Source: Veronia nyctiphanis (GTDB lineage Bacteria > Pseudomonadota > Gammaproteobacteria > Enterobacterales > Vibrionaceae). Taken from it: a DNA stretch of 40,678 bases. Positions 16,932 to 25,666 of the stretch are shown one piece after another. The translations under genes were made by a program, and so were the position numbers. The stretch covers positions 1 to 40,678 of the forward strand of contig NZ_PEIB01000039.1 of NCBI RefSeq assembly GCF_004116385.1. The letters are read 5' to 3'. The notes beneath the pieces were generated by a model that saw nothing but the letters and a program-made list of their open reading frames with translations, was not told the DNA's origin and made no database searches. Each line of letters opens with the position of its first letter. Position 1 is the stretch's first letter.

Positions 16932-17092
16932 GGTGATAAATCAAAGATTTACCCACTTCTCCACATCCATCACAGTCACAACACCTTTCTTTTTTCTCTT
17001 GATAAAAAACCATGCAATATCCACCAATATTGTCTAATATGCAGCATTATAGACTTTAAACGCAAATGTTGCATGTAAGAGGGAATGGTGGC

Positions 17093-18300
17093 ATGTCATC
17101 AACGAATGAGCATATCGGCAAAATAGCTGAGCGTTCGGTACGAATGTTGTCTGCGCTGACGGAACAAATCAACAGCCAGAAAGAAGAACTCGACGCCACG
17201 CACTATCACCAGACTTACACCAAGGCGACCGTGGCGAAAATGCCAAGGTTGTCAAAAGCCATTGTCGATAAAACCGTGTCCGAGATGGAAAACGCGGGCT
17301 ATGAATTTGCAAAGCGCCAGGCCGGTTCGACCCGGGTTTATGCAATGACCATTCAAAACATCATCGATATTTATCACCATCGCAACGTGCCCCGTTACCG
17401 CGATCGCCGCGCAGGCGGTTTCGTGATCAATGTCGGTAACCTTAAAGGCGGGGTCTCAAAAACCGTTAGCACAGTCTCACTGGCCCATGGCCTTCGCGCG
17501 CACCCTCAGCTGTTGATGGAAGACTTACGCATTTTGGTGGTAGACCTCGACCCGCAATCGTCGGCCACCATGTTTCTTGCCCATAACTATGCCATCGGCT
17601 CGGTGGACAATACCGCCGCGCAGGCGATGCTGCAAAATGTCAGCCGGGAAGAGCTACTTGACGAGTTCGTGGTCTCGTCCGGGGTACCCGGGGTCGATTT
17701 GTTACCTGCCTCTATCGAAGATGCCTTTATTGCCTCAACCTGGAACGAACTGTGTCAAGAGCACCTGCTGGGCCAGAATGTTCATGCGGTATTGAGAGAA
17801 AACCTGATTGATAAAATTCGTGATGATTACGACCTGATTTTTGTCGACAGCGGCCCTCACCTTGACGCGTTTTTGACCAATGCCCTCGCCTCCGCTGACT
17901 TGTTGATGACCCCGGTGCCGCCAGCCCAGGTCGACTTTCACAGTACCTTAAATACCTGTCACGTTTGCCTGAGCTGATGGGCATCATCGAGGGCAGCGGC
18001 TGCGCCTTATCATTGGTGGCCAACATTGGCTTTATGTCGAAGCTTGCCAACAAAGCCGATCACAAACTTTGCCACAGTTTTGCCAAAGAGATCTTTGGCG
18101 GCGACATGCTGGATGCTGCCCTGCCAAGGCTGGATGCCTTTGAGCGCTGCGGCGAGTCATTTGATACCGTGATCTCAGCCAACCCCATTAACTACGCAGG
18201 CAGTGCGGATGCGCTGAAAAATGCCCGCCTTGCCACCGAAGATTTTTCCCGTGCTGTGTTTGACCGTATCGAGTTTATCCGGTCAGAAGAAGGACAATAA
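17093..18300 (+). CDS. parA: ParA partition ATPase, P1 type (Ia), one apparent missing base
   Basis: Start chosen at ATG 17093 because the product then begins MSSTNEHIGKIAERS, aligned with the start of phage P1 ParA; the ATG at 17066 would add nine residues. The N-terminal helix-turn-helix region precedes the deviant Walker A NLKGGVSKTVSTVSLAH, with VVDLDPQSSATMF and LIFVDSGPHLDAFL as further ATPase motifs. The frame breaks after VDFHSTL: restoring one A in the AAA at ~17951 gives LKYLSRLPELMG and continues to 18300, 402 aa, against about 398 for P1 ParA. It should partition the plasmid with ParB and repress its own operon. Confidence 0.88.
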
Positions 18301-18302
18301 CA

Positions 18303-19264
18303 ATGAAAAAACGCACACCCATCGGCCGTAAGTTTGACACTCAGCTGCTCAAAGAGGCCCCGGAAGAGAGTCAGCGTCACACCTACACCCTTGCCTCGGG
18401 CGACAAAGCAACCTTTACCCTGTCCCACGTGGCGTCGGAAAACCTTGAGCAGACGACCTTTGTTGATAGCCTCACCAACGGCCGCGATCAATGGGCATTG
18501 ACTGAAGATGCGGTGGCAGACATCAGCCGTACCCTGCCCCTTCAGCAGTTTTTTCCGGCGATTGGCCGTGAAAACGACGATGGCCGGATAGAGATCCTCG
18601 ACGGCTCCCGTCGCCGCGCTGCTGCCCTTTACTGCGGAACAGGCCTAGATGTATTGATCACCCGCGACACACTGAGCCAAAGTGACGCCCGCCAACTGGC
18701 GACAGACATTCAGACCGCCCGTGAGCACAACCTCCGTGAAGTGGGTCAGCGACTGCTGCTACTCAAAGCACAAGGCATGAGCCAAAAGGCGATTGCGGCC
18801 AGTGAGAAACTGTCGCCGGCCAAAGTGACCCGCGCCATTCAGGCGGCCTCGGTGCCGGCGGATATGCTGGCAGTGTTCCCGGTGCAATCTGAGCTTGCCC
18901 ACCCGGATTACAAATTGCTGCTTGATCTCAGCGAGGCGTTTTCTGCTGCCGGCCATGACGTGTTGATTTGATTGCGGCGGTGATGGTTGAGCAGGAAAGG
19001 TTGCCGTCGGATGTGGCAGCAGAGACCTACAAAGCGGCATTGATGCGCATCTATCGCCAGCAAGCGGAAGCGCTGATGGCCAAGCCAAAGAAAGCCAAGG
19101 CGATCAGCAAGCCGTTATGGCATTTTGACGACAAAGACACCTTCGCCCGGCGCAAGCAAAAAGACCGTACGGTCAGTTTTGAATTCAGTCGTCTACCGAA
19201 AACCGTGATCAAAGAGTTAGATGCAGCGGTGGAAGCGGTGCTGAAAAAGCACCTCCAACCCTAA
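18303..19264 (+). CDS. parB: ParB centromere-binding protein, P1 type, one apparent missing base
   Basis: Two base pairs after parA. The first frame covers residues 1-222: the conserved IEILDGSRRRAAALY block and the helix-turn-helix MSQKAIAASEKLSPAKVTRA, followed by VFPVQSELAHPDYK as in P1 ParB. It then stops at 18971. Restoring a G at ~18965 (GTTG to GTTGG) reads VLDLIAAVMVEQERL and on to 19264, 320 aa, close to P1 ParB. The C-terminal part (LWHFDDKDTFARRK, VSFEFSRL) aligns with the P1 ParB dimer/box-B-binding domain. Its site follows immediately. Confidence 0.87.
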
Positions 19265-19268
19265 ATGT

Positions 19269-19352
19269 TCGCCTCCCTGATTTCGTCTTTAATTAATTGA
19301 ATTTATTATATTTTATAAAAGTATTTCAGGGTGAAATCGCCACGTATTTCAG
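19269..19352 (+). promoter_or_regulatory. parS: P1-like parS centromere
   Basis: Just after parB. The right arm reads ATTTCAGGGTGAAATCGCCA at 19323-19342, then CGTATTTCAG, nearly the arrangement of A-boxes (ATTTCA/GTGAAAT) and B-box (TCGCCA) in P1 parS. The left arm has a near B-box TCGCCT (19269-19274) and a partial A-box ATTTCG (19280-19285). Between the arms is a very AT-rich stretch that could take an IHF bend. Comparison with P1 parS is from memory of that site. Confidence 0.72.
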
Positions 19353-19353
19353 C

Positions 19354-20253
19354 TCACCTACCCTTTCTTGGCGACCACCACAAGCCGTATCCCCAATGAG
19401 CGGGCAGCTTGTTACTCAACCAGTTATCGATGGCCCCTAAGAGGGGGCATCGAGTGATCACCTGCTCAGGCAACAGGCTTTCAGCTTTGACTGATTTGAT
19501 GTAAAAGCCGGCCCGCGCTAAATCGTCCTTCAGCTCTTTCAGGTCGTACAAATGGTAGTGCAGCGGCCCGCATGTCGCCGCGCGGCGATGACCAGGAGTA
19601 ATACTGACATCCCGGTTCGGTTTTCCACGCAGGCGCTGCCAAAGCTGTTTGCACACGAAACGGCGGTGGCGGTTGGGTACCGATATCACCAGATGTCCGC
19701 CCCACTTCAGATGGCGGCGAAACCACTTAAGCACTGCCACCCGTTGTCGCCGTGAGCTGATGTGTGACAACACCCCGAACAGTAACAAGCCAACCTCGGG
19801 GCGGGCATGACGGGATAAATGGGCCTCAAGATCAGCAAGGCGGCTAAACAGCGTTGCCCTGTCCCCGGCACTGCCGATTTTTTCTATGGCCTGCTCGAGG
19901 GCAATCAGGCTGATATCAAACCCCAGCACCGTTGCCTCAGTATTGTGCAGTATTGAGGCCAGATAGCGGCCGTTGCCACAGCCATAGTCGAGCACCGTCA
20001 CTGAGGCATCTCCCTCCCCTATCAAGGTTTCAATTTCTTTCATCACCCGGGGGTTGGCGCTGGGGTAACGTCGCTGATAGGCCCCCTGATTGAAATAGGC
20101 ATTGTAAGACACGGCGATAGGGTCATCGTGTTGAATGCTCAGAGGCCTTGGGTTGGCGTCAGCCTCTGACGGTGTTGTGTTCCGGCCTGACGTTTGAGGC
20201 GCAGTGCGCTCCGTTTTTGTGGTGTGCAAGGGAGACGGCGTTTTCTTTGCCAT
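19354..20253 (-). CDS. Class I SAM-dependent methyltransferase (Trm9/ALKBH8-like shape)
   Basis: 299 aa. After a ~45-residue low-complexity basic N-terminus, the segment IAVSYNAYFNQGAYQRRYP leads into motif I VLDYGCGNGRYLASIL (residues about 98-113), motif II LGFDISLIALEQA, and a later VGLLLFGVLSHISSRRQRVAVL strand-helix that is typical of the tRNA-wobble methyltransferase group. The end is convergent with parB and borders parS directly. The substrate cannot be told from the sequence. Its disordered N-terminus is unusual for the family. Nothing links it to the thiopeptide cluster. Confidence 0.72.
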   Translation of the reverse strand: MAKKTPSPLHTTKTERTAPQTSGRNTTPSEADANPRPLSIQHDDPIAVSYNAYFNQGAYQRRYPSANPRVMKEIETLIGEGDASVTVLDYGCGNGRYLASILHNTEATVLGFDISLIALEQAIEKIGSAGDRATLFSRLADLEAHLSRHARPEVGLLLFGVLSHISSRRQRVAVLKWFRRHLKWGGHLVISVPNRHRRFVCKQLWQRLRGKPNRDVSITPGHRRAATCGPLHYHLYDLKELKDDLARAGFYIKSVKAESLLPEQVITRCPLLGAIDNWLSNKLPAHWGYGLWWSPRKGR

Positions 20254-20421
20254 ACAGACTCTCCGTTATATGAGATAAAAAGCGGCTGACTGCGGTCAGC
20301 AAGGAGAGACTCTGTGGCTAGTGCGATGGCCGTGGCACGATAAACAAGGATATTATTGTTATATGTGATTAAGGGTGGTGAGAGCCCCTACTCTGGGCAG
20401 GAGCCCAACCGATACGGCTCA

Positions 20422-20853
20422 TTAACCAATATTATGTGTTCCCGAGACATCTTGGATAGTGATTCTCTGGTTACTGAGGATAGGATCGTTCTCAATATAG
20501 TTTTTGATCCAGGTGTATGAATGACACCAACACAGAAGAACACTGTAGTTCTGCGTCATGTCTGCAACCAGTTTTGCCAAAGATTTTTCATTCTCATCAC
20601 TAATGTAGCCTGATGACGTTTGACCTGAAAGGTTCTTATAGTGGTAGTCAACACCTGAGCCTGTAGCTCGCGTTCTTTGATCGCCTTCCGCGAATATGTA
20701 GCCATCCCTATCGTTGCCAATAGGCTTTCCGTTTTCATCGCCATGGCATCCACCGACGACATAAAGGTTGTTTCTTCTGGAGAGCAAATCTTGGATATGC
20801 TCATCATTTTCAAGTTGATTTGTCGTTTGGCTGTACGCATAAATGGTAAGCAT
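20422..20853 (-). CDS. Unknown 143-aa protein, faint caspase-like features
   Basis: Last gene of a leftward run that begins with two RebB-like genes. Two short motifs recall clan-CD peptidases: a strand ending in His-Gly (LYVVGGCHGDENG, residues ~30-42) and a strand ending in Cys-His-Ser (SVLLCWCHS, ~103-111), comparable to the HG and DACHS blocks of caspase-like enzymes. The length is short for such a domain and I cannot confirm a fold. No signal peptide. Alternatively an unrelated hypothetical. Reading 20556-20840 in another frame is a shadow. Confidence 0.55.
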   Translation of the reverse strand: MLTIYAYSQTTNQLENDEHIQDLLSRRNNLYVVGGCHGDENGKPIGNDRDGYIFAEGDQRTRATGSGVDYHYKNLSGQTSSGYISDENEKSLAKLVADMTQNYSVLLCWCHSYTWIKNYIENDPILSNQRITIQDVSGTHNIG

Positions 20854-20903
20854 ATTTTTTTCCTATCTTGTTGGGTTTATGTATTAAAGAGACGTCATTT
20901 TCG

Positions 20904-21131
20904 TTAAAAAAACTGATTGGCTGTTCTGGCACCGACGGCGGCCATCTGAGTGATCGCGTTAGCGGTGGCTTGCATCTGAGTGGCCCCGGTATGGGTAAAC
21001 TCACGGACCTGAAGTTTTGACAGTGCAGACAGATCGCGCAGGCCGTCAAGGTTGAGGCTCAGTGCCGAGGATAACGTGGTGCTGGTAGACACTTTGGGGT
21101 CGACACGGTCAAGATAGCGTTGATTACTCAT
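20904..21131 (-). CDS. RebB-like small protein, paralogue 2 of locus A
   Basis: 75 aa. It shares with 21181-21486 and 30500-30772 the block LDGLRDLSALSKLQVREFTH, followed by TGATQMQATANAITQMAA. The start of the block, RVDPKV, and the Ala-rich end resemble the VNPQVTDAV..ATAQALGNAA pattern of RebB polypeptides that polymerise into R-bodies, but a middle segment is inserted. A good ribosome-binding sequence (GGAGAGA) precedes the start. It sits 50 bp after its paralogue, with a hairpin between. Assignment to RebB is my inference; the paralogy is direct. Confidence 0.72.
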   Translation of the reverse strand: MSNQRYLDRVDPKVSTSTTLSSALSLNLDGLRDLSALSKLQVREFTHTGATQMQATANAITQMAAVGARTANQFF

Positions 21132-21154
21132 GGTTCTCTCCTTTATTCATAAGC

Positions 21155-21171
21155 GGTAGCGTATCGCTACC
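21155..21171 (-). other. Hairpin between the two RebB-like genes of locus A
   Basis: GGTAGCG at 21155-21161 pairs with CGCTACC at 21165-21171 around three bases. It lies just after the stop of the upstream paralogue and before the ribosome-binding site of the downstream one. It could set the ratio of the two proteins. Locus B has a hairpin at the same place. Confidence 0.5.
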
Positions 21172-21180
21172 CGCCATGGG

Positions 21181-21486
21181 TCAGTTGCCGCCGTCCAGAA
21201 TATAACTGGCTGCTTTAGCACCCGCCGCCGCCATCTGGGTAATGGCGTTTGACGTTGCCTGCATCTGGGTGGCACCCGTGTGGGTAAATTCACGGACCTG
21301 CAATTTTGACAGCGCGGACAGATCGCGCAGCCCATCGATGCTCAGGCTTTGTGCCGAAGATGCGGTTGTTTGGTCTGCCACTTTAGGGTCAACACGATCG
21401 CGGTAAGGCGCCGCTTCAATGGCTTGCCCCGCTCCTTGAGGTGCACCTGTGCTGCCGCTGTCTGTTGGTGAATTGTCGTCACTCAT
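21181..21486 (-). CDS. RebB-like small protein, paralogue 1 of locus A
   Basis: 101 aa from ATG 21486 (the frame opens earlier, but the upstream part lacks a ribosome-binding site). A Ser/Gly/Pro-rich tail of ~25 residues precedes PYRDRVDPKVADQTTASSAQ, then SIDGLRDLSALSKLQVREFT and GATQMQATSNAITQMAAAGA. The last 65 residues are almost the same as the protein at 30500-30772 in locus B. Predominantly helical, small, no signal peptide, paralogues in tandem: all as in R-body polypeptide loci. The function is therefore proposed, not shown. Confidence 0.75.
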   Translation of the reverse strand: MSDDNSPTDSGSTGAPQGAGQAIEAAPYRDRVDPKVADQTTASSAQSLSIDGLRDLSALSKLQVREFTHTGATQMQATSNAITQMAAAGAKAASYILDGGN

Positions 21487-21597
21487 ACTGAGATTCCTTT
21501 TATGGGTTGGTGTGTGGTTTGGGTGTCCGTGAGCTTGACGTCGGACACCCTTCATCAAACCATTGCTCCTGTTGACTGATAATCGTGAACTGTTTCT

Positions 21598-22011
21598 CTA
21601 TGAGGAAAGACGGATTGGCTCACTGTCTTTTGGGCGCAGAGAAATACCGGGTGCACTGAACATACTGCGGTGAACTTCATTATTGAGGGTGAACGTCAGA
21701 CTGTCTTTCTGGCAGGCCACCCGGCTGAACAAACACACAGCATCAATGTTGTTGGGCGTCGTCGGGGCGGGGAATACTTGGTAGCGACAAAGCTGAAGGC
21801 AAACGTGGTGCAAGTTTGCCTCACTGAGAGGCGGGGTGTCTGCCATGTTAGCGATGGTGCCTTTACTAAGCGATATACGAGTGTGTTCCCCTTCGGCGAC
21901 GCGTTCGCAGGAAGACGCTGCGATGACAAAGATATGCTGCAAGATGGCACTGGCCAGTTGATCCAGCTGTTTTTCATCAAGGGGCCCTTTGGATAACTCA
22001 CGGTGTCTCAT
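21598..22011 (-). CDS. Unknown 137-aa protein, possible regulator of locus A
   Basis: First gene of the leftward locus. It has no recognised domain, but its second half (DAVCLFSRVACQKDSLTFTLNNEV) lines up with LLFSRVSYRNDRIIVYLNDD in the 28627-28998 protein of locus B. Both have a helical first half of the form QLASAILQHI / IVDDIVSHI. They are thus distant paralogues, each placed ahead of a RebB-like locus. A winged-helix or replication-initiator-like regulator is possible; I cannot decide. Confidence 0.6.
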   Translation of the reverse strand: MRHRELSKGPLDEKQLDQLASAILQHIFVIAASSCERVAEGEHTRISLSKGTIANMADTPPLSEANLHHVCLQLCRYQVFPAPTTPNNIDAVCLFSRVACQKDSLTFTLNNEVHRSMFSAPGISLRPKDSEPIRLSS

Positions 22012-22194
22012 TACATGCCCTCTTTAGTGGAAAAGACCACATCACCACGAAGCGGACGGGGCAACCACGATGAAGTGTTTCCTTGTTATGGAGCCGCCCA
22101 GCGACGCGTTTTAATAGGGAAGGGGATCAGGCTGATAATGGTATAGGTTGGCATCTAGGATCAGGTCCGTGTTTAGACTGCCTGTGATATCCCT

Positions 22195-23535
22195 GTGCGA
22201 GATAATCTTCCTGTTGTTACCTTCATTCTTTTCTTGTCTCTTTTCTTACCGCTGGGGTGCAAAAATACTGCCCTGAGCAATGCCGAAGACGTGCCTGTCC
22301 CGGTCACGGAATACCCGGATAACAGCAACTCTTTATCGGTGACGCTGCGCTTTCATGCGCTGGATGCTGAGCAGATGTTGGCTGAGCTTCGCGATCTGGA
22401 ATGTTTGTTAGTGACCGCATATCAAGCGATGCTGACTGGCACTTTGAATGACCAACAGCGACAGGCACTGGTGAATTTACCCGCCATCACCGATAGCAGT
22501 GAGGCTGGCGACGGTGCGATCCCGGCCAACATCAGAGAGACGCTGACAACCTTGCTGTCGCCGTTTCCTCCGCGTGAGCCGCGTGAATTACACCCTGAAT
22601 GGGCAGCGGAAACCTGTCATCTGTTCAGGCGTCCGATCCCGGGTCTTTATCCATCTGACGATGCCGACAATGCCCGGACTGACAGCGACGATCCCAATCA
22701 GGTACCGGTATTGACTTTACTGGGGCTCGGTGAAATTGCCTTCACCTTGTCAGACTGGGAGACAATGGACTACCCGGGCCGCTCACTGTTCTTTCCGCTG
22801 GCATCGTTGGCGCCTGCAATGGCTGAGCAGGAAAAGGGGCTGTTATCCCGTGAGCGTTTACCCGCTGGCAGCGACATCATAGACAGGGCAAGGCATGAAG
22901 AAAGACAGCGTTTGCTCAGCGCCCTGTTTCGCCAATTTCAGGCGTTGTTTGCCCGCAAGCCTGTTTGCCTGATCCCCGAGTGTGATGAAGCGGCCCGCCT
23001 GCAGCAGTGGCTTCCCTTGTTTGAACAACACAGCTCGACCATATTCCCGACACACTGGCTGGCTGCGCAGGCGTTTACCGAGTCGACCCTGAACCCAGAG
23101 GCGGTCTCTTCCGCCGGGGCGGTGGGGTTGATGCAACTGATGCCCGAGACCGCCAGAGACATGGGAGTGCGTGATATCTGGAGCCCACAAGATAACGTGC
23201 GTGGCGGCGCCAAATATAACCAGTGGTTGTATCGTCACTACTGGAAACGACTTCCTGCCAATCAGGCCCGGGCCTTTACTCTTGCCTCTTACAATGCCGG
23301 TATTGGCCATGTCCTGGATGCGCGTCGGCTGGCGGCCCGTGACGGACAAGACCCGGATAAATGGTTTTCAGAGTATGGCCAAAAAGGGGTGGAGGACTAC
23401 ATTGTCCAACTGTCACAAAAGGCGATCTATCAACTGCCCATTGTGCGCTACGGCTATTGCCGGGGCGAGGAAACCAAACACTATGTCAGACAGGTTTTCC
23501 ACAAAGCAGCGGAATATCGCCAGCAGGATAACTAA
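22195..23535 (+). CDS. Lytic murein transglycosylase lipoprotein (SLT domain)
   Basis: 446 aa from GTG 22195. Residues 1-23 are a signal peptide ending in the lipobox LPLGC, so it is an envelope lipoprotein. The C-terminal third is an SLT domain: AAQAFTESTLNPEAVSSAGA with the catalytic Glu in FTES, then VGLMQLMPETARDMGV, then YNAGIGHV. It cleaves peptidoglycan glycan strands with 1,6-anhydro ends. Residues 25-270 form an unrecognised helical domain. The SLT part resembles MltF/MltC, but the MltF-type binding-protein domain is absent; a protein of that type is encoded separately at 29384-30304. Divergent from locus A. Confidence 0.87.
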   Translation: MRDNLPVVTFILFLSLFLPLGCKNTALSNAEDVPVPVTEYPDNSNSLSVTLRFHALDAEQMLAELRDLECLLVTAYQAMLTGTLNDQQRQALVNLPAITDSSEAGDGAIPANIRETLTTLLSPFPPREPRELHPEWAAETCHLFRRPIPGLYPSDDADNARTDSDDPNQVPVLTLLGLGEIAFTLSDWETMDYPGRSLFFPLASLAPAMAEQEKGLLSRERLPAGSDIIDRARHEERQRLLSALFRQFQALFARKPVCLIPECDEAARLQQWLPLFEQHSSTIFPTHWLAAQAFTESTLNPEAVSSAGAVGLMQLMPETARDMGVRDIWSPQDNVRGGAKYNQWLYRHYWKRLPANQARAFTLASYNAGIGHVLDARRLAARDGQDPDKWFSEYGQKGVEDYIVQLSQKAIYQLPIVRYGYCRGEETKHYVRQVFHKAAEYRQQDN

Positions 23536-23668
23536 CTTGGTCTAGGTCACCGGAAATGTTTCCCGCTAGTGTGTGGGATGTAAAGCCGGCATTATCAGGG
23601 TGACTCTGTTGGCGACAGGTGCTCGATGTCGCAGTTGGTAGTAAACAGCACACTGGTATTTACTGCAT

Positions 23669-23693
23669 GCCCGCTTGGCTGCGGGCTTTTTTT
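23669..23693 (+). terminator. Intrinsic terminator downstream of the transglycosylase
   Basis: GCCCGC pairs with GCGGGC across six bases and is followed by seven T. Confidence 0.85.
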
Positions 23694-23729
23694 ACCTTTG
23701 AGCGGTCAACAGGGCAGGGTAGCGTGGGC

Positions 23730-24074
23730 TTATTTGCAGATCAGGCAGAAGTTGACCAGCTGGCCTTCAACGCTTTGCTTTTGGCTCAGTAAAACCAGCG
23801 CGGTGATGGTGGTGGTGTTGCCATCGACGCTGACTTCGTACAGCAGGCGCATATCAGCAATGTTGGCCTCACGGATCTCGGTGATCCCAAGCTCAAGCAG
23901 TGATTGGGAGCGGGCATACAAAAACGGATCGGAACTGACCTTTTCCTCAAAGGTATCAAGAATAGCTTCTATCTTCTCAATGGCATGGTTTTCGCTGCTG
24001 TACTCAGCGTAATGCTCAATCGCCAGGGCGGTGGTTTGCTCAAAGGTCTGGGTGTACTCAATGACAGTCGGCAT
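23730..24074 (-). CDS. RelE/ParE-superfamily toxin
   Basis: 114 aa, starting at ATG 24074, one base after the antitoxin stop; the longer frame from 24161 overlaps the antitoxin. The pattern VIEYTQTFEQTTALAIEHYA, the long helix with KIEAILDTFEEKV, and the beta-rich second half (EIREANIADMRLLYEVSVDG, TTITALVLLSQKQ) match the ParE/RelE fold with its conserved Arg (MRLLYEV). Such toxins cut ribosome-bound mRNA or poison gyrase; this one cannot be assigned to either. Likely a plasmid addiction module. Confidence 0.8.
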   Translation of the reverse strand: MPTVIEYTQTFEQTTALAIEHYAEYSSENHAIEKIEAILDTFEEKVSSDPFLYARSQSLLELGITEIREANIADMRLLYEVSVDGNTTTITALVLLSQKQSVEGQLVNFCLICK

Positions 24075-24075
24075 C

Positions 24076-24324
24076 TCAGTCTTGTGTTTTCCGTGCTGCC
24101 AGACGCTCTCTAAATGAGGCTGACGACGACACCCGGCCCTCTTTTTTATCGTTCTTACCAAAGCTGACCATTTTTAGCAGCGCAATTGCCTCATCACGCT
24201 TTTTACGCGCTTCATAAGATTCAATCACATACGCGGGAATGCCGTTTTGGGTGATGGTCATCGGCTCATCGAGTGACAGGTTGGCAGCGTGTTTTTTGAG
24301 ATAGCTGATGGTTTCAACGGCCAT
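24076..24324 (-). CDS. Phd/YefM-type antitoxin
   Basis: 82 aa. The N-terminal part ETISYLKKHAANLSLDEPMT followed by ITQNGIPAYVIESYE is the Phd/YefM DNA-binding and dimerisation fold. The C-terminus is Lys/Ser-rich and probably disordered until it wraps the toxin. Upstream of the toxin with a one-base gap, the usual order. It should repress the pair by binding its own promoter just right of 24324. Confidence 0.82.
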   Translation of the reverse strand: MAVETISYLKKHAANLSLDEPMTITQNGIPAYVIESYEARKKRDEAIALLKMVSFGKNDKKEGRVSSSASFRERLAARKTQD

Positions 24325-24818
24325 AATGGTGTCTCCTTCTGTGCCTGTATACAGGCGTTGATTGATTAAACAGTAACAGCCCCGTTCGAGATGGTCAATA
24401 TTAAGTCTGAATTTAGACTTTTGGCGATAAGCTGGCCAAAGAGGCGTGCGTTAGCTAACAAAAACAGAGCGATGTTTCTTACTGCAGAATGCCTGATCTG
24501 TGCGTACGATTTTATTCTTCTCTTTTCCAATTTGTATTTTATTAAAAATAAACTAGTTGAAGTTGGTAAATAGTAATAAAGATTATTGATTCGTATTTAT
24601 ATTAGTGTAATCCACTGTAATGGCCGTTAATAAAATACCCGCTAGTTTAATTGTTAAGCCATAGGTAATTGCTGTCATCTATGTGTGAATATTACTTTTA
24701 AATAAAGCTATATTCTGCTTAATCACTATTCGCCTTGATGTTAATGACATATTTCCCCAATATCTGTGGACATATTGGGGGGAACACTTTTTATTATTGA
24801 ATCAGTAAGGATTTAAGA
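24325..24818. other. AT-rich intergenic stretch upstream of the beta-propeller gene
   Basis: About 490 bp with no convincing gene; the 60-aa open frame at 24391-24573 has no ribosome-binding site or recognisable sequence. It should hold the antitoxin promoter on the left and the promoter of the beta-propeller gene on the right. A palindrome, CCCCAATAT / ATATTGGGG, lies at 24755-24780. Confidence 0.6.
24755..24780 (+). promoter_or_regulatory. Palindrome in the leader of the beta-propeller gene
   Basis: CCCCAATAT at 24755-24763 pairs with ATATTGGGG at 24772-24780, nine bp with an eight-base loop, about 38 bp before the start codon. It may be an operator or a leader hairpin; there is no T-run after it. 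Confidence 0.45.
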
Positions 24819-25658
24819 ATGACTAAACACATCGTATTACCAGAAACCAGCAATCATGCACCGGCGGTCGCTGTGAATCTTCAGGCGCAGTTACTCGTTA
24901 GCTGGATTGGTGTAGGCAATGACCAAATTAATTTTCTGGTGAGCAATGATGGCGAGAACGTTGCTGATAAGGTAGCGCTTGATGAAACCTCCTCCAACGC
25001 ACCAGCCGTGACCTGCATGCACGGAACCTATTATGCGGCCTGGACGGGTGTCGGCAATAAGTTGCTGAATGTGTTTAAATCTGACGACGGCCGTCACTGG
25101 ACTAAAAAAGTGACCCTACCAGAATCGTCAGATTCTGCGCCAGCCTTGGTTGCCGTTGGCAACACGCTGTTCCTTGCATGGCGTGGTACTGACAATAACG
25201 CTATCAATGTGCTGGAAAGTATCGATGGCGATCACTGGACCAATAAGCAAACCTCAGATGAGACAACAACCAGCGGTCCGACGCTGGGTGCCCTTGGTTC
25301 GGTATTGTTTGTGGGCTGGCGAGGTGAAGACGATAAACTCAACGTGATGCAACGTGAGATTTCAAGTGGTCAAGCGCTTGGCCAAAAAGTCACCCTCGAT
25401 GAGAAGACAACGGCGCGTCCTTATCTGGCATCTGTGGGTAATGAGTTGGTCCTAGCATGGCAGGGAACAGGCAATCACTACCTGAATTCTGTCAGCTCAA
25501 ATGATGGCCTGACGTTTAGTGATACACAGACAATTGAATCACAATCGAGTTATGGGGGTGTTGCAGCAACCAATTATAAAGACGAAGTCTACTGGGTATG
25601 GACTGGCACCAATGCTGATCATAATTTAAACATCTCACCTAACAGTGCGATAAGCTAA
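24819..25658 (+). CDS. Six-repeat beta-propeller protein with Asp-box-like motifs
   Basis: 279 aa made of six repeats of about 46 residues. Each has the plan E(T/S)S..AP.V...L..AW.G.GN..LNV..S.DG..W..K.TL: for example SSNAPAV, YYAAWTGVGNKLLNV, SDDGRHW in repeat 2 and APAL, LFLAWRGTDNNAINV, SIDGDHW in repeat 3. The S.DDG..W turn is the Asp-box (BNR) motif of sialidase-like propellers. Six units could close one propeller. No signal peptide and no catalytic residues recognised, so a binding (lectin-like) role is more likely than an enzyme. AAGGA precedes the start; a terminator follows. Low GC flanks suggest recent transfer. Confidence 0.72.
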   Translation: MTKHIVLPETSNHAPAVAVNLQAQLLVSWIGVGNDQINFLVSNDGENVADKVALDETSSNAPAVTCMHGTYYAAWTGVGNKLLNVFKSDDGRHWTKKVTLPESSDSAPALVAVGNTLFLAWRGTDNNAINVLESIDGDHWTNKQTSDETTTSGPTLGALGSVLFVGWRGEDDKLNVMQREISSGQALGQKVTLDEKTTARPYLASVGNELVLAWQGTGNHYLNSVSSNDGLTFSDTQTIESQSSYGGVAATNYKDEVYWVWTGTNADHNLNISPNSAIS

Positions 25659-25666
25659 TTACTATT

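Noticed and set aside
19354-20253. Ribosomal RNA methyltransferase giving thiopeptide resistance
   Set aside because: It has the Trm9-like class I layout and not the SPOUT fold of the thiostrepton-resistance enzyme, and it is outside the operon.
23626-24012. 128-aa plus-strand protein over the toxin gene
   Set aside because: It is antisense to a well-supported toxin gene and runs through a terminator at its start.
24391-24573. 60-aa protein between antitoxin and beta-propeller
   Set aside because: No ribosome-binding sequence, AT-driven composition and no recognisable motif.
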